This document shows positions 42,952 to 52,275 of a stretch of DNA of 64,000 bases, piece by piece. The stretch spans positions 1,012,544 through 1,076,543 of the forward strand of contig DFXZ01000004.1 in NCBI GenBank assembly GCA_002381805.1, read 5' to 3'. The stretch comes from Bdellovibrio sp. UBA4095 (GTDB lineage Bacteria; Bdellovibrionota; Bdellovibrionia; Bdellovibrionales; Bdellovibrionaceae). The number at the start of each line of letters is the position of its first letter. Within the stretch, counting starts at the first letter, position 1. A program made the position numbers and the translations under genes. Under the pieces are notes generated by a model that made no database searches, was not told the DNA's origin, and saw nothing but the letters and a program-made list of their open reading frames with translations.

Positions 42952-43940
42952 TTCAAATATTTTTCAGTCCGTACAAAATCATCCCCATGACCTCTCTTAA
43001 TGCCGTTTCGGGAGTAACTCCCAGAGAAGGAGCTCTTCTTAAGGTGGTATGGTCGGATGGTTTGGAAGGGTATGCTGATTTGCATCCTTGGCCAGAGCTC
43101 GGAGATGCTCCTTTGAGTGAGCAGTTGGCGGATTTGCGAAAAGGCCGAATGAGCTTGATGGTCGAACAATCCATATGGCTTGCCCGAAGGGATGCGTCGG
43201 CACGCAAAGACAACAAAAATGTCATGGACTTGGGCACAAAGATTAAAAACAACTTCGTCATATCTGATTTAACACAGTTAAAACCCGGTACACTGGATGA
43301 AATTCGCAAAGAGGGCTTCGACACCGTTAAGGTCAAGGTAGGAAGAGATTTAGCGAAAGAGGCTGAAGCTCTGACCCATCTGGCAGCTTGTCCATTGTAC
43401 ATTCGATTAGATTTCAATGGCCTTGGGAATTGGCAGGTTTTTGAAAAGTTCATGTCGAGCATCCCGCGATCTGTCCGAGCGCTCATTGAATATGTCGAAG
43501 ATCCTTTTCCATTTGATCTTGCTAGTTGGTCTGATGCACGCAAGTTGGTTAAGATTGCTGCTGACAATCAGGCCGAGAAAATTCCCTGGGAGAGTCTTAA
43601 AAGATCACCTTGTGATGTGCTTATTATCAAGCCGGCTAAGCTGGACGTGGACAAATCCGTTGAGCTTTGCAAAAAATGGAATATGAAAGCAGCCGTAACG
43701 AGTTATATGGATCATCCGCTCGGAGTGGTCCATGCGGTGAGTGTCGCTATGGAGCTTAAAAAACTGCACGGTGATATGATCTTGGAATCCGGATGTTTAA
43801 CTCACCGTCTGTATCAGATGGATTCGTTCGCGGCACAGATGTCTTCGCAAGGACCCTATCTTTTAAAAGTAAAGGGGACCGGAGTGGGTTTCGATAAGCT
43901 CCTGAAGGGGTTAACTTGGCAACCAGTAAAGCTACAGTAG
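42948..43940 (+). CDS. menC: o-succinylbenzoate synthase MenC
   Basis: Enolase-superfamily dehydratase of menaquinone synthesis. The catalytic set is visible: KVKVGRD (first Lys), IRLDFNGLGNW (Asp ligand), YVEDPFPFD (Glu ligand), KIAADNQ (Asp ligand), and VLIIKPAKLD (second Lys). At 330 residues its length is normal. The start is TTG overlapping the menA stop; ATG 42987 is an alternative. It overlaps menE by 25 bases. Confidence 0.87.
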   Translation: MIQIFFSPYKIIPMTSLNAVSGVTPREGALLKVVWSDGLEGYADLHPWPELGDAPLSEQLADLRKGRMSLMVEQSIWLARRDASARKDNKNVMDLGTKIKNNFVISDLTQLKPGTLDEIRKEGFDTVKVKVGRDLAKEAEALTHLAACPLYIRLDFNGLGNWQVFEKFMSSIPRSVRALIEYVEDPFPFDLASWSDARKLVKIAADNQAEKIPWESLKRSPCDVLIIKPAKLDVDKSVELCKKWNMKAAVTSYMDHPLGVVHAVSVAMELKKLHGDMILESGCLTHRLYQMDSFAAQMSSQGPYLLKVKGTGVGFDKLLKGLTWQPVKLQ

Positions 43941-45076
43941 ACATTCACTCGTCAGGCAATGAAATCTTGCTCAATCCTCGCTGGCCCGTTGTCGAATCAA
44001 ATAGCTTAAAAAATTTAGCAGAGCAATCACAGCAGGCGGCTGAGCTCAAAGGTCATGTCTGGTTGGCGACATCGGGTTCGACTGCGCAGTCGGTTAGTGC
44101 CACAAAATTGGTAGCGCTGTCCAAGCAAGCTTTAGAAAACTCCGCCAAGTCCGTAAATCTGCATTTGGAAAGCAATGATCGGGATGTCTGGTCTCAGGTT
44201 CTGCCCGTTTGTCATGTAGGAGGGTTGGGGATTGAAATTAGAGCTCAGCTCTCTGGCGCTAAAGTAATTCCTGCTTTAAAGGATGGGCGTTGGAATGTTG
44301 AACACTTTTATAAGATTCTTAGTGAAGAAGGCTGTACCCTTTCGGCGCTTGTTCCAACGCAAGTTTTTGACATAGTACAACTGGGTTTGCGTGCTCCCCC
44401 AAAACTAAGAGCTGTGGTGGTGGGCGGAGGAATTTTCGACTCTGCTTTATATGAAAGAGCTCGCGAATTAGGCTGGCCCGTGCTTCCGAGTTATGGAATG
44501 ACAGAGACGGCTTCTCAAATAGCTACCGCATCTATAGAAGATTTACAGAACACTTCGTATCCTCCGGTAAAGCTGTTATCTCACGCGCAGGCCCGGGTCA
44601 GTGCAACGGGACTGATCGAAGTTAAAGCGAGTTCTTTGTTTACTTGTTACGCGCAGAAAACCCCCCAGGAAAACCGTTGTTGGGATCCCAAGAAGGACGG
44701 TTGGTTCATCACAGAGGACAAAGGCGTCATCGAGAAAAATGCGGTGCTAATCTATGGCCGCCATAGTGACTATCTAAAAATTGGCGGAGAGGGAACGAAC
44801 ATTGCTCACCTTCGGCGGGTTCTGGAGCGCTGTATTTTAGAGTTAAACCCCAGTTGGGCAAACTTGGCCACTTTGATTGATATGCCGTCCGAGCGCTTGG
44901 GCTCAGAGATCCATTTGGTCAGTCAGTTAAGTGAAGAAGACTCAAGATTGCTTTCTCAGTTGTTTAGCAAAAAGGTTCTTCCTTTTGAAAAAATTCGAGA
45001 GATCCATTATCTTGCGGAGATCCCAAGGACTGAGCTAGGCAAAATCTTGTGGGAACAATTAAGGAGACTTCTATGA
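43916..45076 (+). CDS. menE: o-succinylbenzoate-CoA ligase MenE
   Basis: Adenylate-forming enzyme that makes o-succinylbenzoyl-CoA. It starts at TTG with AAGGGG five bases upstream, inside menC. Motifs are WLATSGSTAQSVSATKLV (phosphate loop), LPVCHVGGLGIEIRA, PSYGMTETASQIATAS, and LIYGRHSDYLKIGGEGTNIA. The catalytic lysine is kept in IPRTELGKILWEQ. At 386 residues it is shorter than usual (about 450-490). Its stop overlaps the ferredoxin-like gene by four bases. Confidence 0.87.
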   Translation: MATSKATVDIHSSGNEILLNPRWPVVESNSLKNLAEQSQQAAELKGHVWLATSGSTAQSVSATKLVALSKQALENSAKSVNLHLESNDRDVWSQVLPVCHVGGLGIEIRAQLSGAKVIPALKDGRWNVEHFYKILSEEGCTLSALVPTQVFDIVQLGLRAPPKLRAVVVGGGIFDSALYERARELGWPVLPSYGMTETASQIATASIEDLQNTSYPPVKLLSHAQARVSATGLIEVKASSLFTCYAQKTPQENRCWDPKKDGWFITEDKGVIEKNAVLIYGRHSDYLKIGGEGTNIAHLRRVLERCILELNPSWANLATLIDMPSERLGSEIHLVSQLSEEDSRLLSQLFSKKVLPFEKIREIHYLAEIPRTELGKILWEQLRRLL

Positions 45077-45393
45077 GAAGAGAAAAGAATCCCTGGTCGG
45101 CCGGCGTCGTTGTGATTTGTACCAAATGCCACAAGAGTATTTCATCTTCTCTTTTAAAAGAAGACGGCAATTCGGCAGACAATTTGAAAATGTACTTGAA
45201 AAAAGCGTTTAAAGAAACAGGCGATCTGGATAAAATCAGAATCGTCACATCAAGTTGTTTGAATGTTTGTATTGATGATCGGATGGCTCTAGCGTTCGCT
45301 AAAACTGACGGATCGACTGAAACTTATACCGTACATCCGGAAAAAGATCGCGAAGTACTGTTGAATACCTTACGTCAGAAAATTCAATCTTAG
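45073..45393 (+). CDS. Thioredoxin-like [2Fe-2S] ferredoxin-domain protein
   Basis: A 106-residue protein. The start is ATG 45073 with AAGGAGA seven bases upstream, overlapping the menE stop. Cysteine spacing VVICTKCHKS near the N-terminus and TSSCLNVCIDDRM near residue 65 fits the thioredoxin-like (2Fe-2S) ferredoxin family. It may be an electron carrier. Coupling to menE is by translation only; the functional link to menaquinone is inferred from position. The 3' end overlaps the convergent lipoprotein gene by four bases. Confidence 0.72.
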   Translation: MRREKNPWSAGVVVICTKCHKSISSSLLKEDGNSADNLKMYLKKAFKETGDLDKIRIVTSSCLNVCIDDRMALAFAKTDGSTETYTVHPEKDREVLLNTLRQKIQS

Positions 45394-47279
45394 AATGTTC
45401 CGCTAAAGGTATCTCCTTCCATGCCTTGGCTTGGATTTACCATCAGCGAGAAAGGTGTGCCCAGTAAATCCCAGGACTTAATGTAGAAGATCGCTTTGTC
45501 CGATCCTGATGGAATTGCATGAGAAATTCCAGCCTGAATCGTACACGTTGGGTCTGCATGCACCGTCGATAAGTCGATACCGCTTAGGGAGATCGAAGTT
45601 CCATAGTTGAAATTGGCGACGTAGAAGTTACCAAGATGATCGGTAAGCTTAATGTTAACTTCTACGCACGAGTCTGGAGTTAACATTCCCACGAAGAGCT
45701 TAAATTTACTTGGGCCAAGACTGATATTTATATCGTGACTGTCTGAGGTAATTGCACCGCTGGTGTAGCGCAGATAGTACTTTCCGGCGACGTCTACTAT
45801 CGGTTTAAAGTAGACTGTCGATGAAATAGCGCCCGTTGGGATTGTCACTGAAGAGATTGAAGTCATGCAAGAAGGACTTGCATGGAAAGTTCCAGTCCCA
45901 GCCTGGGCAGTTCCGAGATTGATCGTGAGATCTGCATTCGCAGTGATAAGACTGCCATTCTCGTTTTCTGGAGACAAAGTCACGGCATAACACTGTCCAT
46001 TCGTCATGGAATTGGTCGTGCGGGTGCCGATGCGAGCAAAGGTGGCTTTTTCGCTCAGATCCACCCTTAACTTCATAGTAGGAATATCGTAGGAAAGGGA
46101 GTTGGTGACGTTTGATGTGCCTTGGATAGCGATTTCGGCGAAACTGCTTTCCGTGCCGGTAGGAACGTATTTCACGTAGCCTTCTGCCAGAGACGAATAT
46201 GCTGGGAAAGTGAGGGATGTGATTGCATTAGTACAGTCAGAGTCCGAATAGATCTTAAGTGCTGACGAGGACGGAGACAAATTAATTGAGTCTGAATACG
46301 CAGACTCGTCAGGTGTCTTGGAGTAAGTCTGTCTCTGAAGCTTAAAGGGTATGCACTGGTTCTTATAGATTTGATGGGATCCATCATGCAAGCTTACCCA
46401 ACGATAAGTTGGCGACATAGAGTCTCTTAAAAGAACAGAAATATATTCGCTAGAATAGTTGAGTGCCGTAGCGGATCCAATCTTGAATTCAAAATTGGCA
46501 TCCACTGGCGAAGACGGAAATCGATAAATCAATGTGATAGAGTCTTTATTGGCGGGGATGGTGAAGCTCGTTTTGACATTGTTATCATTGTGACAGTCTT
46601 CCCAGCTTGTATAAGCTGAGATTCCTGGGGTCACCACGGAAGTTACTTTTTTGTCTATTGTGAAAGTAATAGCAGCGTTATGAGTTGCTCTTTCGTCGTT
46701 CGAATTGCGAAGCTGCACCTCAAAGTATTCACATTGATTGCTTCCGGCGAAACCACGGGGCCAACTTTTCTCAAGAGCTATGCGGTCTGCTGCGGAGTTA
46801 TCGTCAGATCGAGTGTTTTTAAGTGCGAGAACATCGCTGTAACCGATAATGGACCAACCTCTAACATAGATATAATCCACGTCATCATTGCCATTGGGGC
46901 CCACATCTAAATTCCAAATTTGCAGAATGTCTTTAGGGGAAAGATAGAAACTGAAGCTGCCATCTGAACAATTCGAGTCGTTGCTAAAGGTTCCAGTCGC
47001 TGGAGAATCCGAAAGGTCAGGTTGATTCGGTGGACTTTGCCAGTTGTTCTGGTCAAAGCTGAGTGTAAGATCGGTCAAGCGGTTATCACACGTTCCCTGA
47101 AAGTGCACATATCCAGTGGTATCAATGTCTTGATCGAAAGGGCTTGTGCTGGTCAAAACGGGGCCTGGAAGTTTTTTCCCTAAGGATGCGACTTCCATTG
47201 AGGGCTCTTTGCATCCACTTAGCAAAGCGATACAAAGACTTAGAGCTATAGAATAATTTTGTACAAAGACGTGCCTCAT
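45390..47279 (-). CDS. Large lipoprotein with beta-rich repeats, unknown function
   Basis: A 629-residue protein with a lipobox (SLCIALLSGCKEPS; Cys about residue 23). The start at 47279 gives the normal signal; 47297 is the longer alternative. The body is Ser/Thr/Asn-rich with repeated strands and regularly placed cysteines, each near a short acidic/Asn loop (CEYFEVQLRNS, QCIPFKLQRQ, QCYAVTLSPENENG, CVEVNIKLTDH). The spacing of about 100 residues suggests four or five Ig-like domains. Likely surface-exposed. No catalytic motif. Confidence 0.68.
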   Translation of the reverse strand: MRHVFVQNYSIALSLCIALLSGCKEPSMEVASLGKKLPGPVLTSTSPFDQDIDTTGYVHFQGTCDNRLTDLTLSFDQNNWQSPPNQPDLSDSPATGTFSNDSNCSDGSFSFYLSPKDILQIWNLDVGPNGNDDVDYIYVRGWSIIGYSDVLALKNTRSDDNSAADRIALEKSWPRGFAGSNQCEYFEVQLRNSNDERATHNAAITFTIDKKVTSVVTPGISAYTSWEDCHNDNNVKTSFTIPANKDSITLIYRFPSSPVDANFEFKIGSATALNYSSEYISVLLRDSMSPTYRWVSLHDGSHQIYKNQCIPFKLQRQTYSKTPDESAYSDSINLSPSSSALKIYSDSDCTNAITSLTFPAYSSLAEGYVKYVPTGTESSFAEIAIQGTSNVTNSLSYDIPTMKLRVDLSEKATFARIGTRTTNSMTNGQCYAVTLSPENENGSLITANADLTINLGTAQAGTGTFHASPSCMTSISSVTIPTGAISSTVYFKPIVDVAGKYYLRYTSGAITSDSHDINISLGPSKFKLFVGMLTPDSCVEVNIKLTDHLGNFYVANFNYGTSISLSGIDLSTVHADPTCTIQAGISHAIPSGSDKAIFYIKSWDLLGTPFSLMVNPSQGMEGDTFSGTF

Positions 47280-47397
47280 GTGATTTCTCTTCGACATAAG
47301 GCGAGGCGAGCTAAAGCATCAGAATGAGATTTTGAAATTCCTCACTAGCTTGTAAGGCTGTAAGGTCAAAACGATACGAAAGTATCTCAAAAAGAGT

Positions 47398-47853
47398 CTA
47401 CTGACCCCAACCTTTTTCGCTTTCGATTTGCTCGCGAAGCTGACTTTCAATTTTCTCAGCAGGAATGACCGGTCCTTTGCCGACGCCAGGGCAGAAGGCT
47501 TTAACTTCTTTCGCCCAAGCTTTTGCATTCATGACTTCGGGCCAGAACGGCCAAGTTCGACATTGCGTGGGACGAGCTTCATACATACTGCAGGCCTTGT
47601 TTTTCAGAAACATGCAGTCAGGATTTTTAGGATCTTCTTTCAAATGCCAGATGCCGCCCGTTTTATCGCAATACTTTTTTGTAAACTGCTCTGTCGTCAG
47701 GTTTAGGTGCTTGGCAAAACGCTTGCGATCTTCGAGGTTCAAGTAAACGAAGCCGAACTCACCGTGGGAGGTACAGCATTTGCCAGATCCTGTGCATTCA
47801 AATTGAACGCCTTTTCTCCACCATTCTCTTCCTGTGAATTTAAATTCTTCCAT
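47398..47853 (-). CDS. YkgJ-family cysteine-cluster protein
   Basis: A 151-residue cytoplasmic protein with the YkgJ (putative metal or Fe-S binding) cysteine set: FECTGSGKCCTSHGEFGFVY at residues about 19-38, then NPDCMFLKNKACSMYEARPT and QCRTWPFWPEV around 78-105, and a late FCPGVGKG. Function in this family is uncertain; some members are linked to metal or flagellin modification. It follows the thioesterase gene after four bases. Confidence 0.8.
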   Translation of the reverse strand: MEEFKFTGREWWRKGVQFECTGSGKCCTSHGEFGFVYLNLEDRKRFAKHLNLTTEQFTKKYCDKTGGIWHLKEDPKNPDCMFLKNKACSMYEARPTQCRTWPFWPEVMNAKAWAKEVKAFCPGVGKGPVIPAEKIESQLREQIESEKGWGQ

Positions 47854-47857
47854 AAAT

Positions 47858-48274
47858 CTATTCCGCGTTTAAGTAGCTCGCCAGGCGAGTTCTCATGGTT
47901 TCAGGCAGAGCTGATTTTTGTTTAGTCTTCGCGTCGACAACAGTATGAACCATCGTCACAATCGCATGGGTGAGCGAGTTTTTAGAAAACTCATATTTCA
48001 TCGTAAAAGAATTCTGACTCATTTTACTTACCGTAGCTGAAAGATCATAGGTTTGACCGGGAAAGAACGGAGAAAGAAAATTTGCCTCGGTGTGGCGAAT
48101 AGGAATGATGAATTCCTGAGTTTTGAACCATTCCTCCCAAGAATAGCCGGCAGCCACAATAAATTCCTCAAAAGCATCATGAGCAATACCGAATATATTC
48201 CCGAAAAACATGATTCCGGCAGGGTCCGCTTCTTTAAAAGTTAGGGTCTTTTTGGTTCTGAAAACTTGATTCAT
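47858..48274 (-). CDS. 4-hydroxybenzoyl-CoA thioesterase-like hot-dog protein
   Basis: A 138-residue hot-dog fold thioesterase. The opening KTLTFKEADPAGIMFFGNIF matches the 4HBT motif in which Asp (in DPAGI) acts in catalysis, and HDAFEEFIVAAGYSWEEWF follows. The remaining strands are typical (QTYDLSATVSKMSQNSFTMK, VTMVHTVVDAKTKQK). The start at 48274 is preferred because homology begins at once; the longer frame lacks similarity. It is paired with ykgJ on the minus strand and is divergent from the prenyl synthase. Confidence 0.8.
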   Translation of the reverse strand: MNQVFRTKKTLTFKEADPAGIMFFGNIFGIAHDAFEEFIVAAGYSWEEWFKTQEFIIPIRHTEANFLSPFFPGQTYDLSATVSKMSQNSFTMKYEFSKNSLTHAIVTMVHTVVDAKTKQKSALPETMRTRLASYLNAE

Positions 48275-48355
48275 AATGACCCGAACTTTACGGCTTGAGA
48301 GCCCTTGACAGCAAGCAGATAAATCGCCATTTTGACGGCTTATTGGGAGCTTCAT

Positions 48356-49309
48356 TTGTCGCGCAATGTCATTGATCTGAAAGTCTATGATTCCAGGGAT
48401 TTCCCTGCCTATTTACCAAAGCTGAGTAAGCTTTACGACGATCTCTTTTCGGGAGGTAAAGGTTTTCGTGCGAAGTTGATTCGCATGATGGCTTCGAATC
48501 TTTCGTTAGATGGTAAGGTGGAGCATCTCTTAGCGCAAACGATCGAGTTCATCCACAATGCTTCGCTATTACATGATGATCTTGTCGACCGTTCCCAGCT
48601 TCGTCGTGGCAAAACGGCAGCCTGGACAAAGTATACACCAGAGTATGCGGTACTTGCCGGCGACTATCTCTTGGCTCGCGTGATGGTGAACTTGTCATCT
48701 CATGGCAATATCCGTCTTGTTCAATATACAGCCCAAGTGATTGGAGATTTGCTTGAAGGTGAATGGCTTCAAGATTCTGTGGTGGGAGATTTTTTTGTAA
48801 CGCTCGAGCAATTGGATCGGATTCATAATCTGAAGACAGCCAGCCTTTTTAAGTGGTGTATTCGAGCACCTTTCATCGCACAAGAGCGATATAACGAAGA
48901 TCTTCATCAAACTCTCGAAGAGATGGGAACCCTTTTGGGGCAGCTTTTCCAGCGTAGCGACGATCTGCTGGATTACGATGTTCGTAACGACGAAGGGAAA
49001 GCCATTTTGGGTGATCTGAAGTCGGGTTACCTGAACTCATTTGGTGCATACTTATGCAAAGGCAAGAGTCGACAAGAAATTGATCAGATCGTCAAAAGCT
49101 ATGATCTGGAGAGCTTCTACGAAAACCTTGGCGGCAAAAACGAGTTCGATCAAAAGCTCCTTGAGTTCGATGAAATGAATAAGAATTTGATTCGCATGTA
49201 TGATCATCATCTTGAGCGGTTAAAGACTCATCTTAAACCAGGTGAGGAAAAGTTGATCGACCATTTGCGCCCGTTAACGGAAATTCTTTACTGGAGAAGG
49301 AAGCCGTAG
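48356..49309 (+). CDS. Polyprenyl diphosphate synthase
   Basis: Trans-isoprenyl chain elongating enzyme, probably making the quinone side chain. The start is TTG 48356 with GGGAG six bases upstream. The first Asp motif is in SLLHDDLVDRSQLRRGKTAA (DDxxD) and the second in FQRSDDLLDYDVRNDEGKAI. At 317 residues its length is typical. GGKGFRAKLIRM is the early substrate motif. Its stop overlaps the GTG of the following prenyltransferase by one base, so substrate and user may be co-regulated. Confidence 0.88.
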   Translation: MSRNVIDLKVYDSRDFPAYLPKLSKLYDDLFSGGKGFRAKLIRMMASNLSLDGKVEHLLAQTIEFIHNASLLHDDLVDRSQLRRGKTAAWTKYTPEYAVLAGDYLLARVMVNLSSHGNIRLVQYTAQVIGDLLEGEWLQDSVVGDFFVTLEQLDRIHNLKTASLFKWCIRAPFIAQERYNEDLHQTLEEMGTLLGQLFQRSDDLLDYDVRNDEGKAILGDLKSGYLNSFGAYLCKGKSRQEIDQIVKSYDLESFYENLGGKNEFDQKLLEFDEMNKNLIRMYDHHLERLKTHLKPGEEKLIDHLRPLTEILYWRRKP

Positions 49310-50376
49310 TGGGAGATCTGATCACGCTGTCTAAGGGCTCTAAGGATTTTGATTCCTATTTGTTGGGAACCTTTGCTCCAGATAAAAGAGCACTTCCATT
49401 GCAGACGCTGAATGTGAATTCAAGTGCCGAGACCGTGACCTTTAAGATTGTTCCGGTTTCCGAAATTGGTCGCCCAAGTTTCTTGCAGATTGGCGCGCAG
49501 GTTTTAAAGATCCGTAGTCTTTTGCTTGTGCTTGTTCCACTTTTTTTAATGGTTACTAAAAATATCGCCGACAGCACTCTCATGGACCCGCTCTCTACTA
49601 TGCTGGCCACTTTCGGAGTCTTGTTGGCATTTCTGGCTGTAAATGTTCGCAATGATTACCTCGATCATATGTTGGGCGTTGATAGAGTGCTTGAAGAAAG
49701 TGGAAGTCGGGCTATTCAAAAAGGTTGGGTGACGGCAGCCCGACTGAAGAGTATTTCTTCGGTTCTTCTTATTTTATCTTTGTTGTGTGCTCTTCCCTTG
49801 GTGCTAACGTACAACTCCTTGGCGGGTGTTATCGCCATGGGATTGGTTATCGGTTTGTGGGCCCAGTTTAAACGGAAGAACTCTTTTAAGTATCGTATCG
49901 GTGGAGAGCTAGCATTGTTTGTGATGTTAGGTCCTCTTCTGACGGTAGGATATCAACTTGCTATGGGTGCACCTTTCGACGGAGAAAGTGTTTGGATCGG
50001 CTGTGTCTGGGGTTGGCTAACACTTTTTGTGGTTCATCTCAGAAACTTCCGTAATATTTTTACCAGTAGTCAGGCCGGATTTAATAACACGGTGAATTGG
50101 CTGGGGTTCGATAAGACTCGACGGCTTCTGGCAATGTGGTGGCTCGTCTTTTTGGCGATCAATTTGGGTTATCATCTTTACTTTGCCGGATTCTATTGGG
50201 GCTTCTACTTGTCGATAGTTCTTTCAGCTCCGACCTTAATGTTCATTTCAAAGCTCAAGAATATTTCAAGTCCCATTGGTAGCGAGCTCTACGAAGTTTA
50301 TAAGATGGGGACTTACTTGTTCTTGCTCACGATTGGAATGTGGGTCTTTGAATGCGTATGGTACCTTTTTCTGTGA
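49309..50376 (+). CDS. UbiA/MenA-like prenyltransferase with altered second motif
   Basis: A 355-residue membrane protein with about eight hydrophobic segments and an extra soluble N-terminal part of about 60 residues. The first Asp motif is kept (FLAVNVRNDYLDHMLGVDRV). The second motif region reads VVHLRNFRNIFTSSQAGFNN, where active relatives have NNLRDxxxDxxxGK, so both acidic residues are gone. The GTG start shares a base with the stop of the polyprenyl synthase. The context suggests prenyl chemistry, but with an unusual acceptor or reduced activity. Compare menA in this window, which is intact. Confidence 0.7.
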   Translation: MGDLITLSKGSKDFDSYLLGTFAPDKRALPLQTLNVNSSAETVTFKIVPVSEIGRPSFLQIGAQVLKIRSLLLVLVPLFLMVTKNIADSTLMDPLSTMLATFGVLLAFLAVNVRNDYLDHMLGVDRVLEESGSRAIQKGWVTAARLKSISSVLLILSLLCALPLVLTYNSLAGVIAMGLVIGLWAQFKRKNSFKYRIGGELALFVMLGPLLTVGYQLAMGAPFDGESVWIGCVWGWLTLFVVHLRNFRNIFTSSQAGFNNTVNWLGFDKTRRLLAMWWLVFLAINLGYHLYFAGFYWGFYLSIVLSAPTLMFISKLKNISSPIGSELYEVYKMGTYLFLLTIGMWVFECVWYLFL

Positions 50377-51107
50377 ATGAGTTAAGTGTTTGCATTTTAA
50401 GTACTGACACCACTAGTAAAATTCAGGAAATATCTGAGTTCCTAAAGTGTCCTATCAATCCACCTCGGCCAGAGGACTATTTTTTTCACATGCACATAGA
50501 AGGAACTCGCTTCTATGTGCGCGATGGTGAGAAGCGGACCCTTGAGATTGACTTCGATAAGAATCATCTTGATTACCAACGAAAAGGTCACCGAGGAAAG
50601 AACGAGTTGATCGCCAAAGCTCTGGGATATTCTAAAGGTTGTCGAAAAGTATTGGATCTTTCGGTGGGGCTTGGGATAGATAGCGTCTTTTTGACACAAT
50701 TGGGGTTTCAAGTTATGGGCGTTGAACGCTCACCACTCTTGTTTGTCTTGCTCCAAAATGCTTTTAGTCATTCTGTTAAAGAGGAACTTCGCAGTTACCA
50801 GCTTTTTCATGACGAAAGCCTAAGCTTTCTGAAAGCTCAAAATGGAAAAGTGGATATCGATGCGATCTATTTCGATCCGATGTATCCTCATAAAAAAAAG
50901 TCGGCATTGCCAAAGCAAGAGATGGTCATTTTTCGAGATCTTGTGGGAAGTGATGACGATGCCGCAGATGTGTTACGAGAAGCGTTGAGTTGGCCAGTTC
51001 GTAGAGTGGTTGTCAAAAGGCCCCTTAATGCTGAAGAGTTGCTACCAGGTGTGATCCATTCGTTTGAAGGAAAGGTTGTGCGCTATGATACTTATGTGGT
51101 TGGGTAG
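50352..51107 (+). CDS. rsmJ: 16S rRNA (guanine1516-N2)-methyltransferase RsmJ
   Basis: SAM-dependent methyltransferase of the small subunit rRNA. It shows the RsmJ signature set: GEKRTLEIDFDKNHLDYQRK, GKNELIAKALGYSKG, VLDLSVGLGIDSVFLTQLGF (SAM site), AIYFDPMYPHKKKSALPKQE (catalytic region), FRDLVGSDDDA, and RVVVKRPLNAEELL. At 251 residues its length is normal. It overlaps the prenyltransferase by 25 bases and the next membrane gene by 23. Confidence 0.9.
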   Translation: MRMVPFSVNELSVCILSTDTTSKIQEISEFLKCPINPPRPEDYFFHMHIEGTRFYVRDGEKRTLEIDFDKNHLDYQRKGHRGKNELIAKALGYSKGCRKVLDLSVGLGIDSVFLTQLGFQVMGVERSPLLFVLLQNAFSHSVKEELRSYQLFHDESLSFLKAQNGKVDIDAIYFDPMYPHKKKSALPKQEMVIFRDLVGSDDDAADVLREALSWPVRRVVVKRPLNAEELLPGVIHSFEGKVVRYDTYVVG

Positions 51108-52254
51108 TTTTGTTTTGGCACTTTTTGGCTTGGCCTATTCGCAAAAGTTGACGGATCAATTTTCTCATAAGCTGCAAAAGAATATTTTTGATCGTTCCCT
51201 AGAGGGAAACTTTCCCGCAATGTTTCAAAAGGCGATGGCTTTGGTGCTTCTTCAGAGCTCACCACAACAGAGTCTTTATTCGGCGATGGGCTTTTACAAT
51301 CTGCGCATCTTGGCAGTTCGTCCCAGTATTTTGATGATGTGTTTAAGTTCGCTCGGCGCCTGGTGGGTACTTTTTCTGGGTTTGATCTATCTGAATTTCA
51401 ATGGATACTTTCTATTAGGTTTGAGCAGTCTTTATTTGATTAGTGTTCTTAGGACACCTCGAATGAGTGTTTTCTTGAAGTGGCTATTCGCAATAGGAGT
51501 ATTTTTAATTGCGGGAGAGCAGCTGTTAAAGCAGTCCGCTTTAATGCAAAATGCTCTATCGCAAGGTGATCTGATTTTCTTTTTAGCAGATGGTCGATTT
51601 GGTTCAGTCGTCAGTATTCTTGTTGCCTCAGTTGTCATTAGTTTATTTGTCAGAGTCGAATTCTGGTCCTTTCTTCTGGCGCTTAGTTTGTTGTTCGCAG
51701 GTTTTATTTCTTTTAATGGAGCTATGGCTTTGGTTGCTGGGGAGCGCTTGGGTCGAATGGCTTTGTTTTGGTTTAGCACGCGAAACCTGAACCAGGACTG
51801 TAGGCGGATAGGATGGCAGTTTGCTTTGACTTCGGTCGTTGGTGTTCTTGCGGGACTTTTGGTGGCCGGAGAGCTGCGCTCATTAATCATTTGGAGTGTT
51901 CCTCTGGGAGCTTCTCAATTTCAAGAAAAAGGTGCTCAGTTTGTGCTTTTGTTCTCTGTGATACTTGGGTTCCAATGGTTGGCCCAAATGGTATGGGGGC
52001 ACTTTGCATGTTTGGTGCAGGTCGATGAATTACAGGATGCGAAATACTTCCCTAAAAGTTGGCTGAAAGACGAAGTGATCTCGCCGGTCAGTTATGGTTG
52101 GATGAAAGAAAAGGTCTCTAAAAGACTGAGCGAGATCAGGTATCACCTTCAAGGCATGAGTACATTGAAGGAAGGCCAGGTCCCGGCTCCGTTACAGACC
52201 CGACTTAAGGCTGAAGAAGAGCAGCTGCAGCGATTCCTTCACGACTCGCCGTAA
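51085..52254 (+). CDS. Multi-pass membrane protein, weakly Na/phosphate-cotransporter-like
   Basis: A 389-residue protein with roughly eight to nine hydrophobic segments, ending in a soluble tail with coiled-coil character (MKEKVSKRLSEIRYHLQGMS). Near residue 50 is MALVLLQSSPQQSLYSAMGF, which recalls the LLQSS motif of NptA-type Na/Pi cotransporters, but the repeat of that motif expected later is not clear. The start at 51085 (GGAAAGG eight bases upstream) is inside rsmJ. Substrate unknown; the family call is tentative. Confidence 0.5.
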   Translation: MILMWLGSFVLALFGLAYSQKLTDQFSHKLQKNIFDRSLEGNFPAMFQKAMALVLLQSSPQQSLYSAMGFYNLRILAVRPSILMMCLSSLGAWWVLFLGLIYLNFNGYFLLGLSSLYLISVLRTPRMSVFLKWLFAIGVFLIAGEQLLKQSALMQNALSQGDLIFFLADGRFGSVVSILVASVVISLFVRVEFWSFLLALSLLFAGFISFNGAMALVAGERLGRMALFWFSTRNLNQDCRRIGWQFALTSVVGVLAGLLVAGELRSLIIWSVPLGASQFQEKGAQFVLLFSVILGFQWLAQMVWGHFACLVQVDELQDAKYFPKSWLKDEVISPVSYGWMKEKVSKRLSEIRYHLQGMSTLKEGQVPAPLQTRLKAEEEQLQRFLHDSP

Positions 52255-52275
52255 AAAAATATCTACAATGCCTTC

